From Pelomonas nitida (GTDB lineage: Bacteria; Pseudomonadota; Gammaproteobacteria; Burkholderiales; Burkholderiaceae_C), in NCBI RefSeq assembly GCF_043555975.1, contig NZ_JBIGIA010000002.1, forward strand, positions 310,001 to 374,000: a stretch of DNA of 64,000 nt, given 5' to 3'. Both the position numbers and the translations under genes were made by a program. Shown here piece after piece: positions 8,764 through 16,531 of this stretch (position 1 is the first letter of the stretch; each line of letters opens with the position of its first letter). The notes under the pieces were generated by a model that saw nothing but the letters and a program-made list of their open reading frames with translations, ran no database searches and was not told where the DNA came from.

Positions 8764-9954
8764 ATGAACCCGTTGCTGGACAGGCTGCAGCCCTACCCGT
8801 TTGAGCGTCTGAAGGCGCTGACTGCAGGCATCACGCCCAACGCCGACGTCGCGCCCATCTCGCTGGGCATTGGCGAACCGCGTCACGCGGCGCCGGCCTT
8901 GATCGAAGAGGCGATCAAGGGCGCCATGAAAGGTCTGTCCGGCTACCCGGCCACCGCCGGCACCCCGGCGCTGCGCCAGGCCATCACCGGCTGGATCGCC
9001 CGCCGCTACGGCCTCACGCTGGACCCGCTGACGCAGGTGCTGCCGGTCAACGGCTCGCGCGAGGCGCTGTTCGCCATTGCGCAAACGGTGGTCGATGCAA
9101 GTCGGCCGGGCGCCACCGTCGTCTGCCCGAACCCGTTCTATCAAATCTACGAAGGCGCGGCGCTGCTGGCTGGCGCGAGCGTCGCCTTCGCCAATGCCGA
9201 CCCGGCGCGTAACTTCGCGGTCGACTGGCGGCAGATCGACGACGCGACCTGGGCGCGAACGCAGCTGCTCTATGTCTGCTCGCCCGGCAACCCCAGCGGC
9301 GCGGTGATGCCGCTGGCCGAATGGCAGGCCCTCTTCGAGCTGAGCGACCGCCACGGCTTCGTCATCGCGTCCGATGAGTGCTATTCGGAGATCTATTTCG
9401 GCGACGAGCCGCCCCTGGGCGGCCTGGAAGCCGCCGCCAAGCTGGGCCGCAGCGACTTCAGGAACCTCATCTCGTTCACGTCGCTGTCCAAACGCTCCAA
9501 CGTGCCGGGCCTGCGCTCCGGCTTCGTGGCCGGCGACGCGGCGCTGATCAGCAAGTTCCTGCTCTACCGCACCTACCACGGCAGCGCGATGAGCCCCATC
9601 GTGCAGGCGGCGAGCATCGCAGCCTGGGGCGACGAGGCCCATGTCGCCGACAACCGGGCCCGCTATGCCGCCAAGTTCGCGGCCGTCACGCCGCTGCTGG
9701 CCTCGGTGCTGGATGTGGCCCTGCCCGACGCAGGCTTCTACCTCTGGGCGGCCGTTCCAGACGGTAACGACATCGCCTTCGCCCAGGGCCTGCTCGCTCA
9801 ATACAATCTTGCGGTGCTGCCGGGCAGCCTGCTGGCCCGCGAGGCGCACGGCAGCAACCCCGGCGCCGGCCGCATCCGCCTGGCCCTGGTCGCCGACGAG
9901 GCCGAATGCCTGGAAGCCGCCCACCGAATCGTCTCCTTCACGAAATCCCGCTGA
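8764..9954 (+). CDS. dapC: Succinyldiaminopimelate transaminase DapC
   Basis: 396 residues. A PLP-dependent fold-type I aminotransferase that converts N-succinyl-2-amino-6-oxopimelate to N-succinyl-LL-diaminopimelate, for lysine and peptidoglycan synthesis. Visible features are GYPATAGTPALRQAI near the N-terminus, YVCSPGNPSGAVM, the cofactor Asp in VIASDECYSE, and the PLP lysine in SLSKRSNVPGLRSGF. GAGGGG lies 5-6 nt before the ATG. It overlaps dapD by one base (TGATG), so the two lysine-pathway genes are translationally coupled. That context separates DapC from other class I aminotransferases. Confidence 0.95.
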   Translation: MNPLLDRLQPYPFERLKALTAGITPNADVAPISLGIGEPRHAAPALIEEAIKGAMKGLSGYPATAGTPALRQAITGWIARRYGLTLDPLTQVLPVNGSREALFAIAQTVVDASRPGATVVCPNPFYQIYEGAALLAGASVAFANADPARNFAVDWRQIDDATWARTQLLYVCSPGNPSGAVMPLAEWQALFELSDRHGFVIASDECYSEIYFGDEPPLGGLEAAAKLGRSDFRNLISFTSLSKRSNVPGLRSGFVAGDAALISKFLLYRTYHGSAMSPIVQAASIAAWGDEAHVADNRARYAAKFAAVTPLLASVLDVALPDAGFYLWAAVPDGNDIAFAQGLLAQYNLAVLPGSLLAREAHGSNPGAGRIRLALVADEAECLEAAHRIVSFTKSR

Positions 9955-10778
9955 TGAACACCGCCGAACTGCAAAGCCTGATCGACCTCGCCTGGGACAA
10001 CCGCGCGTCGCTCGATCCCACCAACGCCCCCGAGCTGCGCCAGGCCGTCGAGCACGTCATCGCCGAGCTGGATGCCGGCCGCCTGCGCGTGGCCACTCGT
10101 GAAGGCGTGGGCCAGTGGACCGTGCACCAATGGATCAAGAAGGCCGTGCTGCTGTCGTTCCGCCTGAATGACAACCGCCTCATGGGCGACAAGGACCTGA
10201 CCTTCTTCGACAAGGTGCCCACCAAGTTCGCCGGCATGACCGACGAGCAGCTGCGCGCCACCGGCGTGCGCGTGGTGCCGCCGGCCGTGGCCCGTCGCGG
10301 CAGCTTCCAGGCACGCAACGTCGTGCTGATGCCGTCGTACGTGAACATCGGCGCCTATGTCGACGAAGGCGCCATGGTCGACACCTGGGCCACCGTGGGC
10401 TCGTGCGCGCAGATCGGCAAGAACGTGCACTTGTCCGGCGGCGTGGGCATCGGCGGCGTGCTGGAGCCGCTGCAGGCCAACCCGACCATCATCGAAGACA
10501 ACTGCTTCATCGGCGCGCGCTCGGAGATCGTCGAGGGCGTCATCGTCGAGGAGAACTCCGTCATCTCGATGGGCGTCTACATCGGCCAGAGCACACCCAT
10601 TTACGACCGCGCGACCGACACCGTGAGCTACGGTCGCGTGCCGGCGGGCTCCGTCGTCATCTCGGGCTCGCTGCCCAAGGATGGTGGCCGCTATTCACTG
10701 TACGCAGCGGTCATCGTGAAGCGCGTGGACGCCCAGACGCGCTCGAAGACCAGCATCAACGAACTGCTGCGCGCATAA
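9954..10778 (+). CDS. dapD: Tetrahydrodipicolinate N-succinyltransferase DapD
   Basis: 274 residues, the usual length. Transfers succinyl from succinyl-CoA to tetrahydrodipicolinate, one step before DapC. The N-terminal helical domain is followed by a left-handed beta-helix of hexapeptide repeats (for example VLMPSYVNIGAYVDEGAMVD and IIEDNCFIGARSEIVEGVIV). The start at ATG 9954 overlaps the dapC stop. An upstream in-frame start (9906) would lie inside dapC and add residues foreign to the family. After the stop, GTACGCC and GGCGTAC (10787-10823) can form a hairpin without a T tract before the pilus ATPase gene. Confidence 0.97.
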   Translation: MNTAELQSLIDLAWDNRASLDPTNAPELRQAVEHVIAELDAGRLRVATREGVGQWTVHQWIKKAVLLSFRLNDNRLMGDKDLTFFDKVPTKFAGMTDEQLRATGVRVVPPAVARRGSFQARNVVLMPSYVNIGAYVDEGAMVDTWATVGSCAQIGKNVHLSGGVGIGGVLEPLQANPTIIEDNCFIGARSEIVEGVIVEENSVISMGVYIGQSTPIYDRATDTVSYGRVPAGSVVISGSLPKDGGRYSLYAAVIVKRVDAQTRSKTSINELLRA

Positions 10779-10849
10779 ACCTGACGTACGCCGGCCGCCA
10801 ACGCCCGACGCGGCAGCCGGCTGGCGTACACGACTGACGAGGGTCTCTG

Positions 10850-12010
10850 ATGTCTGGTGGAAACATGGAACGCATCCTGCGGCTGATGGCCGACAAGGGT
10901 GCTTCGGACTGTTATTTGTCGGCCAACATGCCGGTGCTGATCCGTGTCAACGGACAGACGGTGCAGCTGTCGGATCAACTGCTGACGCCGCCGCAGCCGC
11001 GCCAGCTGATCGCCGAGGTGATCAACCCCGCAAGCCTCGCCGAGCTCGACAACACGGGTGAGCTGAACATGGCCATCGGCGTGTCCGGCGTCGGCAGCTT
11101 CCGGCTGTCGGGCTTTCGCCAGCGCGGCTCGATCGCGGCCGTGTTCCGCCACATTCCGCACGACATCCCGTCGATGGAAAGCCTGTCGCTGCCGCCCATC
11201 CTGGGCCAGATGATCAAGGAGAAGCGCGGCCTCATCCTCATGGTGGGCGCCACCGGCACCGGCAAGAGCACGACGCTCGCGTCGATGCTGGAATTGCGCA
11301 ACCAGACGATGACGGGCCACATCCTCACCATCGAGGACCCGATCGAGTACCTGTTCAGCAACAAGCGCTCCGTCGTCAACCAGCGCGAGATCGGCCGCGA
11401 CACGGCCACGCTGCAGGTGGCGCTGAAGAACGCGCTGCGCCAGGCGCCGGACTGCATCCTGATCGGTGAAATCCGCGATCGCGACACGATGACGGCGGCC
11501 ATCAGCTACGCGCTGTCCGGCCACCTGGTGCTGGCCACGCTGCACGGCAACAACACCTACCACGCGCTGAACCGCATCCTGTCGTTCTACACGCCCGAGT
11601 CTCGCCCGGCCCTGCTGAACGACCTGGCGGCGGGCCTGAAGGCGGTGGTCTCGCAACGCCTGGTGCGTGCGACCGCTGGCGGCCGCGTGCCGGCCATCGA
11701 GATCCTCTTCAACACCAAGCTGACGGCCGAACTGATCGAACAAGGCGACTTCGCCGGTGTGAAGGACGCGATGGAGAAATCCATCGCCGAAGGCTCACAG
11801 ACCTACGAAGAGCATTTCGCCAAGCTGATCTCCGACGGCACGATCACCCGCGAGGAAGGCCTGGCCTTCGCCGACTCGCCGACCAACCTGCTGTGGCGGC
11901 TGCAGAACGACACCCCGAATTCCCGCATGGCCACCGCGCCGCGCAAGGAAGAGCGAGCCGGCGACGAAGCCAGCTTCACCGAAATCACCCTGGAAGTCCG
12001 CGGCACTTGA
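10850..12010 (+). CDS. pilU: PilU-type type IV pilus retraction ATPase
   Basis: 386 residues of the PilT/PilU secretion-ATPase family, which powers pilus retraction at the inner membrane. Walker A is GATGTGKST (about 140-148), the Asp box and Walker B lie around ILTIEDPIEYLF and DCILIGEIRDRDT, and a His box is in HLVLATLHGNNTYHALNRI. PilU is preferred over PilT because of the C-terminal pattern LLNDLAAGLKAVVSQRLV and a tail of some 40 residues. GAGGG precedes ATG 10850 by about 6 nt; ATG 10865 (MERILRLM) is an alternative. No pilT lies beside it, although the pair is usually adjacent. The stop overlaps the prmB start. Confidence 0.88.
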   Translation: MSGGNMERILRLMADKGASDCYLSANMPVLIRVNGQTVQLSDQLLTPPQPRQLIAEVINPASLAELDNTGELNMAIGVSGVGSFRLSGFRQRGSIAAVFRHIPHDIPSMESLSLPPILGQMIKEKRGLILMVGATGTGKSTTLASMLELRNQTMTGHILTIEDPIEYLFSNKRSVVNQREIGRDTATLQVALKNALRQAPDCILIGEIRDRDTMTAAISYALSGHLVLATLHGNNTYHALNRILSFYTPESRPALLNDLAAGLKAVVSQRLVRATAGGRVPAIEILFNTKLTAELIEQGDFAGVKDAMEKSIAEGSQTYEEHFAKLISDGTITREEGLAFADSPTNLLWRLQNDTPNSRMATAPRKEERAGDEASFTEITLEVRGT

Positions 12011-12879
12011 AGCTGATCGACTGCATCGACACCGAAGCCGCCCGCCTTGCCCAGGCGGGCTTGTTTTTTGGTCATGGCACGACCAACGCCTTCGACGAGG
12101 CCATGTGGCTGGCGCTGTGGCGCCTGGGCCTTCCACTGGACGCGCTGGACGAGCATGAAGAGCGCGAGCTGACGGCCGAGGAACTGGCCGCCATCGCCAA
12201 GCTTGTCGACGAACGCATTGCCACGCGCAAGCCCGCCGCCTACCTGACGGGCGAAGCCTGGCTGCAGGGCGTGCCGTTCACGATCGACGAGCGCGCCATC
12301 GTGCCGCGCAGCTTCATCGCCGAGCTCATCGCCGACGCGAGCATCGACCCCTGGCTCCACCCCGACAGCCGCCGCGTGCTGGATCTGTGCACCGGCAACG
12401 GCAGCCTGGCCGTGCTGGCCGCCATGGCCTGGCCGGACGTCGAGGTCGATGCGCTCGACCTCAGCGCCGACGCGCTCGCCGTGGCGCGGCTCAACGTGCA
12501 GCGCCACGAGCTGAGCGCGCGCATCCGTCTGCTGCAGGGCGACGGGCTGGCTGGCGCCGTCAACCAGGGCGGTGGGCCTTACGACCTCATCCTGTGCAAC
12601 CCGCCCTATGTGAACAGCAACAGCATGGCCGCCCTGCCCGCCGAGTACCGGGCCGAGCCCGAGCTTGCGCTGGCGGGTGGCCAGGACGGCATGGACTTCA
12701 TCCGCACGCTGTTGCTCGCGGCACCCGCGGCGCTGGCTGACGACGGCGTGTTGGTGCTGGAGATCGGCAACGAGCGCGAGCACTTCGAGGCCGCCTTCCC
12801 ACAGCTGGAAGTCGTCTGGATGGAAACCTCATCGGGTGCCGACCAGGTACTGCTGGTGACCAAGGAGAACCTGCTGTGA
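12007..12879 (+). CDS. prmB: 50S ribosomal protein L3 glutamine N5-methyltransferase PrmB
   Basis: About 290 residues. SAM-dependent methyltransferase of the HemK/PrmB group that modifies a glutamine of ribosomal protein L3. The SAM-binding motif is VLDLCTGNGSLAVLAA and the catalytic motif is LCNPPYVN (NPPY). The segment AGLFFGHGTTNAFDEA matches the PrmB N-terminus and must be translated. The best start is therefore TTG 12007, which overlaps the pilU stop (TTGA). ATG 12103 would delete this conserved block. A terminator-shaped hairpin is embedded at 12040-12069. The gene ends in a GTGA overlap with the ABC-F gene. PrmB is chosen over PrmC because of that N-terminal block. Confidence 0.9.
   Translation: MKLIDCIDTEAARLAQAGLFFGHGTTNAFDEAMWLALWRLGLPLDALDEHEERELTAEELAAIAKLVDERIATRKPAAYLTGEAWLQGVPFTIDERAIVPRSFIAELIADASIDPWLHPDSRRVLDLCTGNGSLAVLAAMAWPDVEVDALDLSADALAVARLNVQRHELSARIRLLQGDGLAGAVNQGGGPYDLILCNPPYVNSNSMAALPAEYRAEPELALAGGQDGMDFIRTLLLAAPAALADDGVLVLEIGNEREHFEAAFPQLEVVWMETSSGADQVLLVTKENLL
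12040..12069 (+). terminator. Intrinsic-terminator-like hairpin inside the 5' end of prmB
   Basis: A perfect 7-bp stem, GCCCGCC (12040-12046) with GGCGGGC (12054-12060), and a 7-nt loop are followed directly by TTGTTTTTT (12061-12069). This is a textbook Rho-independent terminator, placed just after pilU. It lies in codons for the conserved PrmB N-terminus, so it would attenuate prmB unless ribosomes cover it. Confidence 0.7.
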
Positions 12880-14837
12880 TCACGCTGCGCGACATCACGC
12901 TGCGCCGCGGCGTCAAGGTGGTGCTGGACGGCGCGTCGGCGACGCTGCAGCCCGGCGAAAAGATCGGCCTCGTGGGCCGCAACGGCGCCGGCAAGTCCAG
13001 CCTGTTCGCGCTGCTGACAGGCCGGCTGTCCAACGACCGCGGCGAGGTCGAGGTGCCCCGCCACTGGCGCCGGTCCGAAGTGGCGCAGAACATGCCCGAG
13101 ACCGAGGACGGCGCGACCGACTTCGTGCTGCAGGGTGACCTGACGCTCGTTGCCGCGCGCGTGGCGCTGGACGAAGCCGAGAAGGCCGAGGACGGCCACG
13201 CCATGGCCGAGGCGCACGCCGCCCTGGCCGACGCCGGCGCGTTCGACGCCCGCTCGCGCGCCCAGGCGCTGCTGATGGGCCTGGGCTTTCGCACCGAGCA
13301 GCTCGACGCACCCGTCAACAGCTTCTCCGGCGGCTGGCGCATGCGCCTGCAGCTGGCGCGCGCGCTGATGTGCCCGGCCGAGCTGATGCTGCTGGACGAG
13401 CCCACCAACCACCTGGACCTGGACGCCCTGGTCTGGCTGGAAGCCTGGCTGCAACGCTATGACGGCACGCTGATCATCATCAGCCACGACCGCGAGTTCC
13501 TGGACGCGATCACCAAGGTCACGCTGCATCTGGACGAAGGCAAGCTCGTTCGCTACGGCGGCAACTACACCAGCTTCGAGACGCAGCGCGCCGAGCGCAT
13601 GGTGCTGCAGCAGGCCGCGTTTGCGCGCCAGCAGGAGAAGGTCGCCCACCTGCAGAAGTTCATCGACCGCTTCAAGGCCAAGGCCAGCAAGGCCAAGCAG
13701 GCGCAAAGCCGCGTGAAGGCGCTGGAGCGCATGGAGAAGCTGGCGCCGGTGCTCGCCTCGGCCGACTTCAATTTCGAGTTCCGCGAGCCGCTGAGCCTGC
13801 CCAACCCGATGCTGATGTTCGACTCACTCTCGGCCGGCTACCGCACCGACGAGGGCGAGAAGATCATCGTGCGCGGCGTGGACCGCTCCGTGCTGGCCGG
13901 TCAACGCATCGGCATCCTGGGCGCCAACGGCCAGGGCAAGTCCACGCTGGTCAAGACCATCGCCAAGGCCCAGCTGCCGATGGCCGGCACGATGACCGAG
14001 GGCAAGGGCTTGTCGATCGGCTACTTCGCCCAGCAGGAACTGGACGTGCTGCGCCTGGACGAAGGCCCGCTGGAGCACATGGTGCGGCTGGCTCGCGACG
14101 TCGGCCCGCCGGGCCGTGAGCAGGAGCTGCGCGACTTCCTCGGCCAGTTCCGCTTCACCGGCGACATGGTCAACCAGCAGGTCGGCAGCCTGTCCGGCGG
14201 CGAGAAGGCGCGACTGGTGCTGGCCATGCTGGTGTGGCAGCGCCCCAACCTGCTGCTGCTGGACGAACCGACCAACCACCTGGACCTGAACACGCGCGAG
14301 GCACTGTCGCTCGCGCTCAACGAGTTCGAGGGCACGGTCATGCTCGTCAGCCACGACCGCGCGCTGCTGCGCGAAGTTTGCGACGAGTTCTGGCTGGTGG
14401 CCGACGGTGTCGTCAAGCCGTTCGACGGCGATCTGGACGACTACCAGCGCTGGTTGCTCGACCAAAGCAAGGAGGCGGCGCGCGCGGCCAAGAAGGGCTC
14501 GCCGGCGGCGGCCCCGCCCCCTGTCGTGGCCGCGACGCCCGCCCGGGCCCCTACCCCAGCCCCGGCGCCGCGCGAGGACCGCAAGGCCTCCGGCCAGGCG
14601 CGCGCCAAGCTGGCCGAGCAGACGCGCCCGCTGCGCAAGGAGATGGAAGCCATCGACAAGCGCCTGCACGCGCTGGCCGAGGAGCGTGCCGGCATCGAGG
14701 CCCAGCTCGCCGAAGGTGCTGCGGCATCGGCCATCGCCGAGATGGGCAAGCGCCTGAAGGCGATTGCCGATCAGCTCGAAGCCGACGAGATGCGCTGGCT
14801 GGAGCTGGGCGAGCAGATCGAGGCACTGGGCGCCTGA
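12876..14837 (+). CDS. ABC-F family ATP-binding protein (YheS/Uup-like)
   Basis: 653 residues with two ABC ATPase domains and no membrane segments, so a soluble ABC-F protein acting on ribosomes rather than a transporter. Domain 1 has Walker A GRNGAGKSS and signature FSGGWRMRLQLARAL; domain 2 has GANGQGKST and LSGGEKARLVLAML. Both Walker B motifs read LLDEPTNHLDL. A charged linker (FIDRFKAKASKAKQAQSRVKALE) sits between them. An Ala/Pro-rich stretch and a coiled-coil C-terminal tail (about 550-650) resemble YheS/Uup. The GTG start at 12876 overlaps the prmB stop, so the two are co-translated. The exact subfamily is uncertain. Confidence 0.93.
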   Translation: MITLRDITLRRGVKVVLDGASATLQPGEKIGLVGRNGAGKSSLFALLTGRLSNDRGEVEVPRHWRRSEVAQNMPETEDGATDFVLQGDLTLVAARVALDEAEKAEDGHAMAEAHAALADAGAFDARSRAQALLMGLGFRTEQLDAPVNSFSGGWRMRLQLARALMCPAELMLLDEPTNHLDLDALVWLEAWLQRYDGTLIIISHDREFLDAITKVTLHLDEGKLVRYGGNYTSFETQRAERMVLQQAAFARQQEKVAHLQKFIDRFKAKASKAKQAQSRVKALERMEKLAPVLASADFNFEFREPLSLPNPMLMFDSLSAGYRTDEGEKIIVRGVDRSVLAGQRIGILGANGQGKSTLVKTIAKAQLPMAGTMTEGKGLSIGYFAQQELDVLRLDEGPLEHMVRLARDVGPPGREQELRDFLGQFRFTGDMVNQQVGSLSGGEKARLVLAMLVWQRPNLLLLDEPTNHLDLNTREALSLALNEFEGTVMLVSHDRALLREVCDEFWLVADGVVKPFDGDLDDYQRWLLDQSKEAARAAKKGSPAAAPPPVVAATPARAPTPAPAPREDRKASGQARAKLAEQTRPLRKEMEAIDKRLHALAEERAGIEAQLAEGAAASAIAEMGKRLKAIADQLEADEMRWLELGEQIEALGA

Positions 14838-14865
14838 CGACGCGCCGCCCATACCGCTCATAAGA

Positions 14866-14903
14866 ACGGGCGCCTGGCTTTGCAGCCGGCGCCCGTTTGT
14901 CTT
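14866..14903 (+). terminator. Rho-independent terminator after the ABC-F gene
   Basis: ACGGGCGCC (14866-14874) pairs perfectly with GGCGCCCGT (14888-14896). A short inner GGCT/AGCC extension lies in the loop and TTGTCTT follows. On the opposite strand the tail reads TTCTT, so it could also terminate the minus-strand pectate lyase transcript arriving from the other side. Confidence 0.85.
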
Positions 14904-14962
14904 GGTGCAGCGTCATCAAGCAGGCCGGGTGCCATCACGGCACCCAGCCTGGCCGGGAACGA

Positions 14963-16531
14963 TCAGGGAGCGATCGTCAGCTTGCCCGGGCCCGCATTGG
15001 CCTTCACCGAAGCCTTGACCGCCGACGCCGGCAGCAGCGCGCCGCTGATGTCGTAAGGCACGGTCCAACCCACGGCCGTGCTGAAGCTGCACTGGCCCAT
15101 GTTCAGCGCCGCGCCGTTCAGCAGCGAGCCGCTTTCGGCAATGGCGCCGGTCTTGCTGGAAGAACCGGGGTTCTTGATCACGTCCTGGCAGCTGTTGGCG
15201 CCGGCCACGTCGAACACGTTGTTCTGCGAGATCACCTTGGCCTTGTACGCCACGCCCACGCTGTAGCCGTAGGCATAGGCCGAGTCGGACTTGCTGGCCT
15301 CGTGGTAGTTGTTGTACAGGTGGACCTGGCCGAAGCGCACGCGCGGGGCACGTTCCTGGATGCGGCTGAAGTAATTGCCGTGGAACGTGACCTTCAGGTG
15401 GCCATCGTCCGTGGTCTTGCTGTCCGACGAACCGATCAGGTTGTTCTTGTCGTGCAGCTCGAACACGTTGTTGGACACGGTCACGAAGTCGGAACCGTTC
15501 TTGACGTCCAGCGCGCCGTCGTGGCACTGCTTGCGCTTGCCATTGGCCACGGCCAGCAGGTCATCGGTCACCGGCGCGTCGGTGAACTTGTTGTGGTCGA
15601 TCCAGACATTCTTCGAGCTGTCGACGGTGATGCCGTCGTACTCGGAGTTCCAGTTGCCGCTGTCGCCGTCGTTCGGATCCCAGATGGGGGACACATCGCA
15701 AGGGTTCACGATGGTCAGGTTGCGCACGATGACGTTGCTGACGCCCTTGATGTAGATGAAGCCGTTGACGAGGCCGGCGTTGCTGCCGACACCGACCAAC
15801 GTGGTGTTGCTGTCCAGCTCGATGCGACCACGCTTGGCCTGGTCGCTCGTGCTGGTGAACGCACCACCGTTGTCGCTGGCGGCCATGTCGATGTTGCCCG
15901 TGACCTTGATGATCTTGGCGTTGTCGGCACCCGCCTTGATCGCGGCGAGCAGCTGCGTGGCGTTGCTGACCTTGTAGATCTGGCCGGACGCGGCAGCAGA
16001 GCCGCCGATGGTGCCGCCGTTCTGGCTGGCCCAGCCGGTCTTGGGCGCCACATCGCGAGACGCGTCACCCGACGGTGCCGGAGCCGGCGTGGGAGCCGGG
16101 GTCGGTGCAGGCGTAGGCGCCGGGGTAGGCGCCGGCTTGGGCGTAGGAGCAGGCGCCGGTGTGGGGGCCGGCTTGGGCGTCGGGGTCGGCGCGGGTGCAG
16201 GCGTCGGCTTGGGGGCCGGCGTCGGTGCCGGGGTCGGCGCGGCGCTCGCCGGGCCAACCGCGCACTTCTTCGCCTTGTCCGGATACGGATCGCTGCCGAA
16301 GGTGGCCTTCGTGCAGGCCACGCTGCCGGACAGCGTCTTCGTCACGAACTTGTCCTTGATGCCGAAGGACACGACATGCTTGCCATCCTTGATGGTGCAG
16401 GTCTCGCCTTCGTCAGCGCACTTCGAATAGCCACTGGGCCAGTCCTTGGCGGCAGCGGGCATCGCGGCACTGCAGGCCAGCGCGGCCAGCGCCGCCAGGC
16501 GCAGGTGGCGGGGGGTGGTGAGCTTCTTCAT
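14963..16531 (-). CDS. Secreted pectate lyase (PL1) with N-terminal Cys-rich module and PT linker
   Basis: 522 residues. A signal peptide (about 1-28, ending AAMPAAAKD) precedes a small four-Cys module (about 29-92: YSKCADEGETC, then CTKATFGSDPYP, then C). A Pro-Ala-Thr linker (about 97-152) follows, then a PL1 parallel beta-helix. PL1 hallmarks are VWIDHNKF, DGALDVKNGSDFVTVSNNVF and the catalytic-Arg region RAPRVRFGQVHLYNNY. It cleaves polygalacturonate by beta-elimination, probably Ca2+-dependent. The Cys-rich module is a recurrent secreted-enzyme add-on, possibly carbohydrate binding. ATG 16531 overlaps the GH6 stop (ATGA). It is the last gene of the 18-kb minus-strand unit. Confidence 0.93.
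   Translation of the reverse strand: MKKLTTPRHLRLAALAALACSAAMPAAAKDWPSGYSKCADEGETCTIKDGKHVVSFGIKDKFVTKTLSGSVACTKATFGSDPYPDKAKKCAVGPASAAPTPAPTPAPKPTPAPAPTPTPKPAPTPAPAPTPKPAPTPAPTPAPTPAPTPAPAPSGDASRDVAPKTGWASQNGGTIGGSAAASGQIYKVSNATQLLAAIKAGADNAKIIKVTGNIDMAASDNGGAFTSTSDQAKRGRIELDSNTTLVGVGSNAGLVNGFIYIKGVSNVIVRNLTIVNPCDVSPIWDPNDGDSGNWNSEYDGITVDSSKNVWIDHNKFTDAPVTDDLLAVANGKRKQCHDGALDVKNGSDFVTVSNNVFELHDKNNLIGSSDSKTTDDGHLKVTFHGNYFSRIQERAPRVRFGQVHLYNNYHEASKSDSAYAYGYSVGVAYKAKVISQNNVFDVAGANSCQDVIKNPGSSSKTGAIAESGSLLNGAALNMGQCSFSTAVGWTVPYDISGALLPASAVKASVKANAGPGKLTIAP
16075..16245. repeat. Pro-Ala-Thr linker repeats in the pectate lyase gene
   Basis: A degenerate tandem of 12-bp units (plus-strand GCCGGGGTCGGT-like) encodes alternating PAPTP/PKPAP. 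It is shorter and less regular than the linkers in the two upstream cellulase genes but clearly of the same kind. Confidence 0.8.
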
